Assembly: GCA_050330335.1 (NCBI GenBank)
Contig: JBHJNX010000036.1
Location: 1 to 64,000 of the forward strand
Source of the DNA: Waterburya sp050330335
GTDB lineage: Bacteria > Cyanobacteriota > Cyanobacteriia > Cyanobacteriales > Xenococcaceae
Direction: 5' to 3'
DNA: 64,000 nt
Shown: positions 27,293 to 36,205 of the stretch, piece after piece
How the letters are laid out: each line of letters begins with the position of its first letter
Numbering within the stretch: position 1 is the stretch's first letter
Translations under genes and position numbers: made by a program
Notes under the pieces: generated by a model
Told to the model about the DNA's origin: nothing
What the model saw: only the letters and a program-made list of their open reading frames with translations
The model's database searches: none

Positions 27293-28582
27293 CTATTTAG
27301 TAGCTTGAGAAGATTCCCGACCTTGAGCCTGTACTTCTTGAGATAAAATCTCCATAGCCTTAGTAAATTGAGGGTCTTTAGCAGTGCCGATTAATTTAAT
27401 ATCACTTTGGAGTTCTTTGCGTTCTGTTTCGCTTAATTCAATCACAATATCGGGGGGAATGCCCTCTTTATTGATATCTCTACCACTGGGAGTTAAATAC
27501 TTAGCGATCGTTACGGCTAAACCTGATCCGTCTCCAAGCGATCGCACTGATTGTACCAGACCTTTACCGAAGGTTTGGGTACCGATTAAAGTAGCTCGAT
27601 GATTATCTTGCAACGCACCTGAGAGAATTTCGCTGGCACTAGCCGAACCACCATCGATCAAGACTACCAAAGGTTTATTAGTCAAAGCATTCTTGTTAGC
27701 AGATTTGCGATCGCTTTCTCCTTGGCGGCCTACTGTAGATACAATTGTTCCTTCATTTAGCCACATCCGAGCGATATCGATACTAGAATATAGCAATCCA
27801 CCGGGATTGGAGCGTAAGTCGAGAACATAACCTGCTACAGACTTCTCTTCAAAATTCTTAATCGTATCCCGCATTTCTTGAGAAGCTTGCGCACTAAATT
27901 GAGTTAGGCGAATATATCCTACTTGACCAATAGGAGTATTTTCAATACGAGCTTTAACTGGATGAATCGTGATGTTAGCTCGTTCGATTTGATAATTATT
28001 TTTTTGCCCATTTCTTTCGATAGTGAGAGTTACGCTAGTACCTGGCTTACCTCTGATAAGTTTGACTGCATCATTGACATCCATTCCTTTGGTGTCTGTA
28101 CCATCGATACTGATAATCAAGTCTTTAGCCAATATACCAGCTTCAAACGCAGGAGTGTCTTCAATGGGAGCAACTACTAACAATCGATCTGTTTCTTCAT
28201 CTTTGGAAATTTGAATTCCCACTCCAGTTAATTCTCCAGAAGTATCGATTTGCATATTTTTAAATTCTTCTGGATCCATAAACCGAGTATAAGGATCTTC
28301 GAGCTTTTCTAGCATTTGACGAATTGCTTCGTAAGCTTCTTGTTTATCGGTATAAGATTTTTCTAAAAATTCTTTACGAATTTCTAACCAATCTGTATTA
28401 TTAAAGTCCTGATCTACATATTGATAATTAATAATTTGCCAAACTTCATCGACAATTTCTTTAGGACTATCCTGAAAAAAAGCTTGACTTTGAGAAAGAT
28501 GAATTCCTGCCCCTGTAACGGCTACAGTAGATAAAGCTACAGCAGTCGTCCCCAGAACGAGTCCGCGTTTTGTAATTACCAT
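27293..28582 (-). CDS. ctp: Carboxyl-terminal processing protease (S41)
   Basis: A 429-residue exported serine protease of the C-terminal processing family. An N-terminal hydrophobic segment (GLVLGTTAVALSTVAVTGAG) directs it to the periplasm or lumen. A PDZ domain (GVGIQISKDEETDRLLVVAP to about VTLTIERNG) precedes the S41 catalytic domain, with the nucleophile in DGGSASASEIL and the general-base lysine in TFGKGLVQ. Cyanobacteria have three such enzymes; CtpA matures photosystem II D1, while CtpB and CtpC roles are less clear. Which paralogue this is cannot be settled by reading. Confidence 0.9.
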   Translation of the reverse strand: MVITKRGLVLGTTAVALSTVAVTGAGIHLSQSQAFFQDSPKEIVDEVWQIINYQYVDQDFNNTDWLEIRKEFLEKSYTDKQEAYEAIRQMLEKLEDPYTRFMDPEEFKNMQIDTSGELTGVGIQISKDEETDRLLVVAPIEDTPAFEAGILAKDLIISIDGTDTKGMDVNDAVKLIRGKPGTSVTLTIERNGQKNNYQIERANITIHPVKARIENTPIGQVGYIRLTQFSAQASQEMRDTIKNFEEKSVAGYVLDLRSNPGGLLYSSIDIARMWLNEGTIVSTVGRQGESDRKSANKNALTNKPLVVLIDGGSASASEILSGALQDNHRATLIGTQTFGKGLVQSVRSLGDGSGLAVTIAKYLTPSGRDINKEGIPPDIVIELSETERKELQSDIKLIGTAKDPQFTKAMEILSQEVQAQGRESSQATK

Positions 28583-28798
28583 AAGCTAAAAAAATATAAA
28601 ATTTATTGTCGGTGAAAAACTACATAAATCAATCATAAGCCTTAATTTACCATAGGTTATTTCTATGGTTGTAATATCGAGGCGGCTCTTCAGTCTATGG
28701 TAGCTGTTGGACTATTATTGTTGCCCAAATAAATTACCTTCATTACATTGTAAATAATTACTATAATCACCATCAAATACAAATTTTTTTAAACCCCA

Positions 28799-29575
28799 AT
28801 GGCAACACTATTGTCACGCAAACTGCAACATAATTTGCGCCAACTCAAACAGCAAAAACAACAACAGTTGCGTCTTGCCCTGTGGCGATCAGCAGTTACT
28901 ATAAGCTGTGCTGTTGCCTTACTTACCGTAGCAGGGCTACCTTATTGGCAAATTAAACAGCCATCCCAACTAGATATTCAAGGAGAAAATCTAATTGCCG
29001 AAGAAACTTTACATTATTGGCTAAATTTTGCCTATCCTCAATATATTTGGTTGATACCAATTCAAAAATTAACACGGCAACTGGAATTGATGCCGTCGAT
29101 CGCTGCAACTAAAATTACCAAACAAATTCTTCCCCCCCGTCTTATTGTTAAAATACAAGAAAGAACTCCTGTCGCGATCGCGGCTTCAGCAGGAAAAGTA
29201 GGATTTTTAGATGCAGAAGGCACCTGGATTGACCAAGAATATTATGGCAAATTAAATGAAAATTTAACTTTACCATCTCTCAAGGTGGTAAATTTTCAAC
29301 CTAGCGAACGTAATTCTTGGATTAAAATTTATCGTCTGATGTCTCTTTATTCGTCAATTAAGATTGAAGAAATAAGTTGGGATCGCAGTAATAGTTTATT
29401 TTTAAAAACTGAAATTGGCATGGTTTATTTGGGGGGCAATCCTGCTCAACTAGACAAACAATTTAAAATTATGGCTCAATTGAAAAATTTACCTGATCGC
29501 GTTAAAGCCAGTGAAATTGCCGCCATAGACTTGAGTAATCCAGATTTGAACTTAATTCAAAAATACCAAAAATAA
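28799..29575 (+). CDS. ftsQ: Cell division protein FtsQ
   Basis: A 258-residue bitopic divisome protein. A basic cytoplasmic N-terminus (about 25 residues) is followed by one membrane helix (AVTISCAVALLTVAGLPYW) and a POTRA domain (SQLDIQGENLIAEETLHYWL through LIVKIQERTPVAIA), then the beta domain. It lies directly upstream of ftsZ, the usual cyanobacterial arrangement. It links early and late divisome components. Confidence 0.9.
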   Translation: MATLLSRKLQHNLRQLKQQKQQQLRLALWRSAVTISCAVALLTVAGLPYWQIKQPSQLDIQGENLIAEETLHYWLNFAYPQYIWLIPIQKLTRQLELMPSIAATKITKQILPPRLIVKIQERTPVAIAASAGKVGFLDAEGTWIDQEYYGKLNENLTLPSLKVVNFQPSERNSWIKIYRLMSLYSSIKIEEISWDRSNSLFLKTEIGMVYLGGNPAQLDKQFKIMAQLKNLPDRVKASEIAAIDLSNPDLNLIQKYQK

Positions 29576-29802
29576 TTAACTGGCAAAACTAACTTCGTAC
29601 GTATTTTCCCTGAGTTAATTTAGAGCATCGGTTACTATATAAGTAATTATTGGGAAGATAGTTATATTTATGTGTTTAATAATTACAAAAACTTTAATAT
29701 TTTCTAGGGATTAAATCATCTAGATGATAATGAGTTGAGCAATGAAGACTCCAAGACTAAAACATATAGAAGAAAACTTTAGAAAAACTTCGAGCTACAC
29801 CC

Positions 29803-31077
29803 ATGTCTGAGAACAAAAAACTCGTTCGTCTGCCTCATAATCAAATCAACTATGGTTCTGAAATATCTTTATCTTTAGGTAATTTAGGTAATAATTCTGT
29901 AAGTAACAATAGTATTGCAGCAACTTTTCGCGGTAGCAGTAATTCCCCAATTGCTAAAGAAGACACCAGAAGTAGTAAAATAGTACCAAGTAACGTAGCC
30001 AAGATCAAAGTTATGGGAGTAGGTGGTGGCGGTTGCAATGCCGTCAATCGCATGATTGAAAGTCAGGTGACGGGTATTGAATTTTGGGCAATTAATACAG
30101 ATGCACAAGCTTTAAACCAGGCACAAGCTCCCCAAAAGTTACAAATCGGACAGAAAATTACCAGAGGTTTGGGTGCTGGTGGTAATCCTGCGATCGGTCA
30201 AAAAGCGGCGGAAGAATCGCGCGATGAAATTGCTCATGCTTTAGAAAACACCGATCTAGTGTTCATCACTGCCGGTATGGGAGGTGGTACGGGAACTGGT
30301 GCTGCTCCTATTGCGGCTGAAGTTGCCAAAGAAATGGGCTGTTTAACCGTTGGTGTTGTCACCCGTCCGTTTACTTTTGAAGGCAGAAGACGGACTAATC
30401 AGGCTGAAAAAGGAATTGATGCTTTTAGAAGCAGAGTTGATACTTTAATTGTTATTCCTAACAATCAACTGTTGTCAGTAATTTCGCCAGAAACCCCGGT
30501 ACAAGAAGCGTTTGGAGTAGCTGATGATATTTTAAGACAGGGTGTCCAGGGTATTTCAGATATTATTACCATTCCCGGTTTAATTAATGTAGACTTTGCT
30601 GATGTTAGAGCAATCATGGCTGATGCCGGTTCAGCTTTGATGGGTATTGGCGTGGGTTCGGGTAAATCTCGCGCTAGGGAAGCGGCAGTAGCGGCAGTTT
30701 CTTCACCTCTGTTAGAAGCTTCAATTCACGGTGCTAAAGGTGTTGTCATTAATATAACTGGAGGTTACGATCTAACTCTTCACGAAGTTAATGCAGCAGC
30801 AGATAGTATTTATGAAGTAGTTGATGAGGATGCCAATATTATTTTTGGTGCTGTGATCGACGAAACTTTAGAAGGAGAAGTTGTAATCACGGTGATCGCT
30901 ACTGGGTTTAATGGGGAAACTAGCGAAGAATATACAGAAAGAGAACAAATGGTCGAGCCGAGTATTTTCCCTTCTACCGCTTCACCGCAACCTGATCGAA
31001 GCCGCAAACCCGAAGAACAACGGGGTCGTATTGAAATTCCTGATTTTCTGCAACGTCGTCGTTTTCCCAAAGGTTAG
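29803..31077 (+). CDS. ftsZ: Cell division GTPase FtsZ
   Basis: The tubulin-like protein that forms the division ring. The GTP-binding signature GGGTGTG is at about residues 160-166, after KIKVMGVGGGGCNAVNRM. The T7 loop region is VNVDF-like (INVDFADVRAIM). The N-terminus carries about 60 extra, probably disordered residues, as usual in cyanobacteria. The C-terminus ends with EIPDFLQRRRFPKG, the conserved peptide that binds partner proteins. It is 227 bp downstream of ftsQ, which leaves room for its own promoter. Length 424. Confidence 0.97.
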   Translation: MSENKKLVRLPHNQINYGSEISLSLGNLGNNSVSNNSIAATFRGSSNSPIAKEDTRSSKIVPSNVAKIKVMGVGGGGCNAVNRMIESQVTGIEFWAINTDAQALNQAQAPQKLQIGQKITRGLGAGGNPAIGQKAAEESRDEIAHALENTDLVFITAGMGGGTGTGAAPIAAEVAKEMGCLTVGVVTRPFTFEGRRRTNQAEKGIDAFRSRVDTLIVIPNNQLLSVISPETPVQEAFGVADDILRQGVQGISDIITIPGLINVDFADVRAIMADAGSALMGIGVGSGKSRAREAAVAAVSSPLLEASIHGAKGVVINITGGYDLTLHEVNAAADSIYEVVDEDANIIFGAVIDETLEGEVVITVIATGFNGETSEEYTEREQMVEPSIFPSTASPQPDRSRKPEEQRGRIEIPDFLQRRRFPKG

Positions 31078-31088
31078 ATCGGAAGTTC

Positions 31089-31673
31089 ATGACTCAAATT
31101 GCTTTGACTATAGCTGGTTCGGATAGTAGCGGTGGGGCGGGTATTCAAGCAGATCTCCATACTTTCGCTGTTCATAGCGTTCATGGTGCTAGTGTAATTA
31201 CCTGCGTTACCGCTCAAAATACTCTAGGAGTAACCAAGGTTGAAGCGATCAGTCGGGAAACCATAGTAGCCCAAATAGAAGCAGTGACATTAGATTTACG
31301 GGTAGATGCCGTTAAAACGGGAATGTTACTAGAAGAAAAAATAATTAGGGCGATCGCATCTTTTGATTTTCCCAATCTGGTAGTAGATCCAGTAATGGTT
31401 TCTCGTACGGGAGCTAGGTTAATTGATCAAGAAGCGATCGCCTCATTGCAAGAATTATTGTTACCCAAAGCGGTGATCATTACTAAAAATACCCACGGTA
31501 CAGGCTGTACCCTATCGGCTGCAATTTGCGCTAATCTAGCTTTAGGAAAAGACTTGTGGTCATCAGTAATTGAAGCTAAAAAGTATGTAACCATCGCTTT
31601 GCAACATTCTTTAGATATTGGTGCGGGAAATGGTCCTGTAGGACACTTTTTTTCTTTGATTGCTCAAACTTAA
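31089..31673 (+). CDS. thiD: Hydroxymethylpyrimidine (phosphate) kinase ThiD with an internal deletion
   Basis: Clearly a ThiD family member of the ribokinase fold: ALTIAGSDSSGGAGIQADLH at the start, the QNTLGV substrate loop, VVDPVMVSRTGARL, and the C-terminal NTHGTGCTLSAAI anion hole. The product is only 194 residues, whereas ThiD is normally 260-275. The sequence jumps from LLLPKAVIIT directly to KNTHGTGC, so about 70 residues are missing, including the TPN.xEA region and the VKGGG nucleotide-binding strand. The frame is kept. It is probably inactive or has changed function. It follows ftsZ after 11 bp. A sequencing or assembly error cannot be excluded. Confidence 0.88.
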   Translation: MTQIALTIAGSDSSGGAGIQADLHTFAVHSVHGASVITCVTAQNTLGVTKVEAISRETIVAQIEAVTLDLRVDAVKTGMLLEEKIIRAIASFDFPNLVVDPVMVSRTGARLIDQEAIASLQELLLPKAVIITKNTHGTGCTLSAAICANLALGKDLWSSVIEAKKYVTIALQHSLDIGAGNGPVGHFFSLIAQT

Positions 31674-31698
31674 ACTAGCTTTTTTTCGGGGGGTAGGG

Positions 31699-32169
31699 TT
31701 GTTGAGATTAGCCAGTCAAATCGAAGCAGTTTTTTATATTAAAGGCAAACCAATATCTTTGGACGAAATCGTTGAATGTCTTAAGTGCGATCGCGAAGCA
31801 GCAGAAGATGCCATAATCGAATTAATGAATGACTATGCTCATCGCGACAGTGCTTTAGAAATAGTCGAAACTGAAGCTGGATACAGCTTACAACTTAAAG
31901 CTGCTTACGCCAATATCTTACAAGAATTAGTACCTGCTGAATTAGGCAAGGGTGCTTTGCGAACTCTAGCAGCAATTGCCTTGAGAAATCCTATTTTGCA
32001 AACGGAACTGATCGACTTGCGGGGTAGCAGTGCTTATCAACAAGTAGCGGAATTAGTGCAGTTAGGATTTATTCGCAAACGAGAACAGGCTGATGGTCGT
32101 TCCTATTGGTTAGAAGTTACTAACAAATTCCATCAATACTTTGAAATCAACAATCTTGCTCCATCCTAG
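31699..32169 (+). CDS. scpB: Segregation and condensation protein ScpB
   Basis: Winged-helix subunit of the SMC-ScpAB chromosome condensation complex. Recognisable segments are LASQIEAVFYIKGKPISLDE at the start, ALRTLAAIALRNPILQTELI, and VAELVQLGFIRKREQADGRS. The frame is open back to a TTG at 31660 inside thiD, but the family N-terminus and a G-rich ribosome-binding site (GGGGGGTAGGG) favour one of the TTG codons at 31699 or 31702, giving about 156 residues. Probably transcribed with ftsZ and thiD. Confidence 0.85.
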   Translation: MLRLASQIEAVFYIKGKPISLDEIVECLKCDREAAEDAIIELMNDYAHRDSALEIVETEAGYSLQLKAAYANILQELVPAELGKGALRTLAAIALRNPILQTELIDLRGSSAYQQVAELVQLGFIRKREQADGRSYWLEVTNKFHQYFEINNLAPS

Positions 32170-32265
32170 AGCTTTTTAGTCCAAAACAGCTTAATTACAA
32201 ACTAGCGGTTGGTACTATAACTATGTCAAAGTAGAAAAGACGTACATCCAACTTTGGGTCTAAAC

Positions 32266-32625
32266 GTGATATTTAACTTTGATTTTTTAAATTCCGAACA
32301 ACAAGATCGAGATTATAACAATCTGATGCAATATTTGCGTCAACAGCATCCTGAAGTATTAGCACAAATTGCTCAGTCTGCTAGTCCAGAAGTGAAACAA
32401 ATTATCTCTCAAAATGTTCAGGGTTTAGTGGGTATGTTACCTACTGGTGACTTTAATATTAAAGTAACTACAGACCGAGAAAATTTGGCACATTTGCTAG
32501 CGTCGGCAATGATGACTGGCTACTTTTTATGTCAGATGGAAAAGCGCAGAGACTTAGAAGAAAGTCTGGCTGAATCGAGTTCTCTGAACAATCCTTCTCT
32601 GGCAGACGAGTCACCAGAATCGTAA
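32266..32625 (+). CDS. DUF760 family protein
   Basis: A small soluble protein of the DUF760 family found in cyanobacteria and plastids (LMQYLRQQHPEVLAQIAQSA, QGLVGMLPTGDFNIKVTTDR, LAHLLASAMMTGYFLCQMEK). A plant member has been linked to light-dependent protein turnover in chloroplasts; the bacterial role is unknown. The GTG at 32266 gives the family's usual N-terminus and 119 residues; the upstream in-frame TTG at 32254 is less likely. It ends the ftsQ-ftsZ-thiD-scpB block. Confidence 0.8.
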   Translation: MIFNFDFLNSEQQDRDYNNLMQYLRQQHPEVLAQIAQSASPEVKQIISQNVQGLVGMLPTGDFNIKVTTDRENLAHLLASAMMTGYFLCQMEKRRDLEESLAESSSLNNPSLADESPES

Positions 32626-32823
32626 ATAGCAATAATTGATTCCAAATGAGGACAAAAAAGGATGGAAATCAAATAATGTTTCCTCCCAGTTTTTGTTGGC
32701 TATAAAAATATACAAAATTTAATTTTCGTAATTTTAAACGGCTCAAGAGATACATTTCTGCTGGACCACTGTTTTCCCTGGTAAAATCTCTTTCTGGCTG
32801 GATTTATCTGTCACTCTAAATAA

Positions 32824-32919
32824 TTAGCCGCCTTTAGCAAAAGTCAACATAATCAAAAATGAAAGTAGCATCCCTGGGGCGAGTAAAGCAGCTAGGGTAA
32901 ATAATTCATTGGTAGTCAT
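32824..32919 (-). CDS. 31-residue single-span membrane peptide
   Basis: A short frame from ATG at 32919 to TAA at 32824 encodes a 31-residue peptide with a polar start (MTTNELFT), one hydrophobic helix (LAALLAPGMLLSFLIMLTF) and the end AKGG. Size and layout match the tiny subunits of photosystems, cytochrome b6f or NDH-1 in cyanobacteria. I cannot match it firmly to PetL/M/N, PsaI/M, PsbX or Psb30. A weak GAG ribosome-binding site precedes it. It is antisense to the spacer between the DUF760 gene and glpX. Confidence 0.5.
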   Translation of the reverse strand: MTTNELFTLAALLAPGMLLSFLIMLTFAKGG

Positions 32920-33152
32920 TGAATTTGCTCAATAATTTAGTCATTTTCAACAGATAATATTAATTTAACTCGTTCTCCTTGCTTCAATTGCCAAACTAAA
33001 TAATTTATTAATAAAAGCGCGCCAGGGGATTTAAGAAAGTTATTAAAACTTAATAAAGATCGGAGAAGATACCGCTCTCTGGTAGACTTTTGACTTGAGT
33101 GGACATCTGCTTTGAATCTGGAACAAGACACGCGATAGGGAGGAAAATCTTC

Positions 33153-34190
33153 GTGGAAAACACCCTGGGACTAGAAATCATTGAGGTCGTCGAACAAGCG
33201 GCGATCGCCTCTGCCAAATGGATGGGTAAGGGCGAAAAAGATACTGCCGATCAGGTGGCAGTAGAAGCCATGCGAGAGCGCATGAATAAAATTTATATGC
33301 GGGGTCGCATTGTAATTGGAGAAGGAGAAAGGGACGATGCTCCCATGCTCTACATTGGCGAAGAGGTAGGTATTTGTACCCGTGGAGATGCCAAAAATTA
33401 CTGTAACCCTGACGAATTGGTAGAAATCGATATTGCTGTCGATCCTTGTGAAGGGACTAATTTAGTAGCTTACGGACAAAATGGTTCAATGGCGGTGTTA
33501 GCGATCGCCGAAAAAGGTGGTTTATTTGCAGCACCAGATTTTTACATGAAAAAACTCGCTGCTCCTCCAGTAGCCAGAGGTCATGTAGATATTAACAAGT
33601 CTGCTACCGAAAACCTAAAAATTATTTCTGAGTGCATGAGCCGCTCTATTGAAGAACTAGTGGTAGTAGTTATGGATCGCGCTCGCCACACAGACTTAAT
33701 TAAAGAAATTCGCGAGGCAGGAGCAAGGGTTAGACTGATTAGCGACGGTGACGTTTCTGCGGCTCTATCCTGTGCTTTTTCTGGTACGAATATTCATGCT
33801 CTGATGGGTATTGGTGCTGCACCAGAAGGAGTAATTTCTGCGGCAGCAATGCGCTGTTTGGGGGGTCACTTCCAGGGACAGCTAATTTACGATCCAGAAA
33901 TTGTTAAAACTGGTTTAATTGGCGAAAGCAAAGAAAGCAACCTAGCAAGACTGTCGGAAATGGGTATTACCGACCCAGATAGAGTCTACAACGCTGAAGA
34001 ATTAGCTAGTGGTAATACAGTGTTATTTGCTGCTTGCGGTATCACTCCTGGAACTTTAATGGAAGGAGTACGCTTTTTTAAAGGTGGGGCAAGAACTCAA
34101 AGTTTAGTCATTTCTTCTCAATCTAAAACTGCTCGTTTTGTGGATACAGTACATATGTTTGAGCAGCCGAAGAATTTGCAACTGAAATAG
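33153..34190 (+). CDS. glpX: Class II fructose-1,6-/sedoheptulose-1,7-bisphosphatase (GlpX type)
   Basis: Dual-function Calvin-cycle phosphatase of cyanobacteria, hydrolysing fructose- and sedoheptulose-bisphosphate. Family segments are GKGEKDTADQVAVEAMR, GRIVIGEGERDDAPMLYIGE (metal-binding), EIDIAVDPCEGTNLVAYGQN (catalytic Asp/Glu) and ALMGIGAAPEGVISAAAM. The frame is open from 33099, but the GTG at 33153 is preceded by AGGGAGGA and gives the normal 345-residue protein starting with ENTLGLEIIEVVEQ. The enzyme is typically light/redox-regulated. It stands upstream of hemA. Confidence 0.95.
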   Translation: MENTLGLEIIEVVEQAAIASAKWMGKGEKDTADQVAVEAMRERMNKIYMRGRIVIGEGERDDAPMLYIGEEVGICTRGDAKNYCNPDELVEIDIAVDPCEGTNLVAYGQNGSMAVLAIAEKGGLFAAPDFYMKKLAAPPVARGHVDINKSATENLKIISECMSRSIEELVVVVMDRARHTDLIKEIREAGARVRLISDGDVSAALSCAFSGTNIHALMGIGAAPEGVISAAAMRCLGGHFQGQLIYDPEIVKTGLIGESKESNLARLSEMGITDPDRVYNAEELASGNTVLFAACGITPGTLMEGVRFFKGGARTQSLVISSQSKTARFVDTVHMFEQPKNLQLK

Positions 34191-34394
34191 TAGCAATGTC
34201 CTAAATCATTGGGTTAGATTAACTACGTGTGGAGTTGGAAAATTTAAAAAAAGTTAACCATTCTGCACGTATTTCTAGTCTTTTTGAGACCTAATTTTGC
34301 CTAAAATAAGTTGGTAATACACAATCTATAAATAATTCCTTGCTTTTATCTACATTAAAACTTCTTAGGTTAAGCAAAAAAATTTGAAAAACAC

Positions 34395-35681
34395 ATGAAT
34401 ATTGTTGTTGTCGGTTTAAGTCACAAAACTGCTTCGGTAGAAGTGAGAGAAAAACTGAGTATCCCAGAAGCTCAGATGGAAGAAGCGATCGCTAAGTTGA
34501 AGAGTTATCCTCATATTGAAGAAATCGCGATCATTAGCACCTGCAATCGCTTGGAAATTTATGGAGTTGCCAGGGAAACAGAGCAGGGAGTAAAAGAAAT
34601 TAGCCAGTTTTTGGCAGACAAAGCTCAAATACCCCTAATTCAACTGCGACAAAATCTTTTTACTCTGTTGAGAGAAGATGCCTTGCGGCATTTGATGCGA
34701 GTTGCGGCGGGTTTAGAAAGCTTGGTGTTGGGAGAGGGACAAATCCTAGCACAGGTTAAAACTACTCATAAGCTGGGACAGAAATATAATGGTTTGGGCA
34801 GATTATTAGATCGTCTGTTCAAACAAGCGATTTCAGCAGGAAAAAGAGTTCGCAGTGAAACTAGTATCGGTACGGGAGCGGTTTCTATTAGTTCGGCGGC
34901 TGTAGAATTAGTTCACACTAAGGTGGAAAATTTAGCGTCTTACCGCATTACGATTATAGGCGCGGGTAAAATGGCTTGTTTATTAGTCAAACATCTTCTC
35001 AGCAAGGGTGTCACTGAAATTGCCATTGTCAATCGTTCCCATCGTAGAGCGCAAGAACTCAGCAGTAAATTTTCTCAAGCTAATTTGCAAATTTATCCCA
35101 TTGCGGAGATGATGAGTGCGATCGCCACATCGGATTTAGTTTTTACTAGCACTGGTGCAACTGAACCAATTTTGAATCGAGGTAAATTAGAAGCTCATCT
35201 ATTGTTAGATAAGCCCCTGATGTTAGTTGATATTTCTGTTCCTCGCAACATTGCTGCTAACGTCAGAGAAATAGATTGTATTAATGCTTATAACGTAGAC
35301 GATCTCAAAGCAGTAGTTGCAGCTAACCAAGAAAGTCGCCGTCAAATGGCACAAGAAGCCGAAGGAATTATCGAACAAGAAATAGCTAATTATATCTTAT
35401 GGTGGCGATCGCTAGAAACTGTTCCCACCATTAGTTGTTTACGTAGTAAAGTTGAGAGTATCCGCGAACAAGAATTAGAAAAAGCTCTATCTCGTTTGGG
35501 TTCGGAATTTGCCGAAAAGCATCAAGAAGTGATCGAGGCATTAAGTCGGGGTATTGTAAATAAGATTTTACACGAACCGATGGTACAGTTAAGGGCGCAA
35601 CAGGATATTGAAGCTCGCCGTCACTGTTTGCGATCACTACAAATGCTCTTTAATTTGGATACAGAAGAACAGTACAGTTAA
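34395..35681 (+). CDS. hemA: Glutamyl-tRNA reductase
   Basis: First committed enzyme of the C5 pathway to 5-aminolevulinate, reducing Glu-tRNA(Glu) with NADPH. The catalytic cysteine is C50 in ISTCNRLEIYG, the recognition part includes GLESLVLGEGQILAQVK, the NADPH domain has ITIIGAGKMACLLVKHLL, and a dimerisation helix closes the 428-residue protein. A good hairpin terminator follows 15 bp later. The 204-bp upstream spacer should hold its own promoter. Confidence 0.96.
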   Translation: MNIVVVGLSHKTASVEVREKLSIPEAQMEEAIAKLKSYPHIEEIAIISTCNRLEIYGVARETEQGVKEISQFLADKAQIPLIQLRQNLFTLLREDALRHLMRVAAGLESLVLGEGQILAQVKTTHKLGQKYNGLGRLLDRLFKQAISAGKRVRSETSIGTGAVSISSAAVELVHTKVENLASYRITIIGAGKMACLLVKHLLSKGVTEIAIVNRSHRRAQELSSKFSQANLQIYPIAEMMSAIATSDLVFTSTGATEPILNRGKLEAHLLLDKPLMLVDISVPRNIAANVREIDCINAYNVDDLKAVVAANQESRRQMAQEAEGIIEQEIANYILWWRSLETVPTISCLRSKVESIREQELEKALSRLGSEFAEKHQEVIEALSRGIVNKILHEPMVQLRAQQDIEARRHCLRSLQMLFNLDTEEQYS

Positions 35682-35695
35682 TTACAATCTTGCCC

Positions 35696-35735
35696 AAAAA
35701 AAACACGGATGCCCCATATTTACACCGTGTTTTTT
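35696..35735 (+). terminator. Intrinsic terminator after hemA
   Basis: An A-run plus CACGG (35696-35708) pairs with CCGTG plus a T-run (35725-35735), giving an 11-bp stem with a U-tract. It can serve hemA on the plus strand and, because it is symmetric, the small exported-peptide gene on the minus strand. Confidence 0.85.
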
Positions 35736-35748
35736 ATATATTTATAGT

Positions 35749-35925
35749 TTAAAGATCGAAGCAAATTTCTCCTATATGAGGAAACCAGACACAAAATTGA
35801 TTAGAACTGTATTCTTGTCGTTGAGATTGGTTAGCTTTTAAAATATCATCGACTGCTTTAGCTGGTAAGATATTAATACTAATTAAACTAAGGGTTAATA
35901 AAGCGTAAGATAATTGTTTTTTCAT
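35749..35925 (-). CDS. 58-residue exported peptide, unknown
   Basis: A short gene from ATG at 35925. Residues 1-24 are a clear signal peptide (MKKQLSYALLTLSLISINIL followed by PAKA), predicted to be cleaved after AKA. The mature part is about 34 residues, contains two cysteines, and ends with the aromatic segment FCVWFPHIGEICFDL, which could form a disulfide. It points away from the FAD oxidoreductase gene, so the Fur-like box between them may control both. No family recognised. Confidence 0.6.
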   Translation of the reverse strand: MKKQLSYALLTLSLISINILPAKAVDDILKANQSQRQEYSSNQFCVWFPHIGEICFDL

Positions 35926-36135
35926 GACTGGAAAATTGCTATTCTAATTTATGTTTGACAAATTATTAAGAACTAATAAAATTTATTTGTCTTATATAAA
36001 GTCAGTATAAAGGCGGCTATTAACTCAATCTGTGACAGATATCACCCTAAAACAACGATCTTAGTTAACCATATTTTTTCATACATATCTAATCAAATAT
36101 ATTGTTGATCAAGCAATTACCTGACTTTTGTTTTA

Positions 36136-36156
36136 TCATGATAATGATTATCGTTT
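36136..36156. promoter_or_regulatory. Fur-box-like operator
   Basis: The segment ATGATAATGATTATCGTTTT at 36138-36157 closely resembles the Fur consensus of repeated GATAAT/ATTATC hexamers. It is 50-70 bp upstream of the FAD oxidoreductase start and about 210 bp upstream of the divergent exported peptide. It predicts induction under iron limitation. Identification is by eye only. Confidence 0.65.
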
Positions 36157-36205
36157 TAGTTAGGCGGATAATTAAGTTTTATCAACTACTATTTAGTTTC
36201 ATTTT

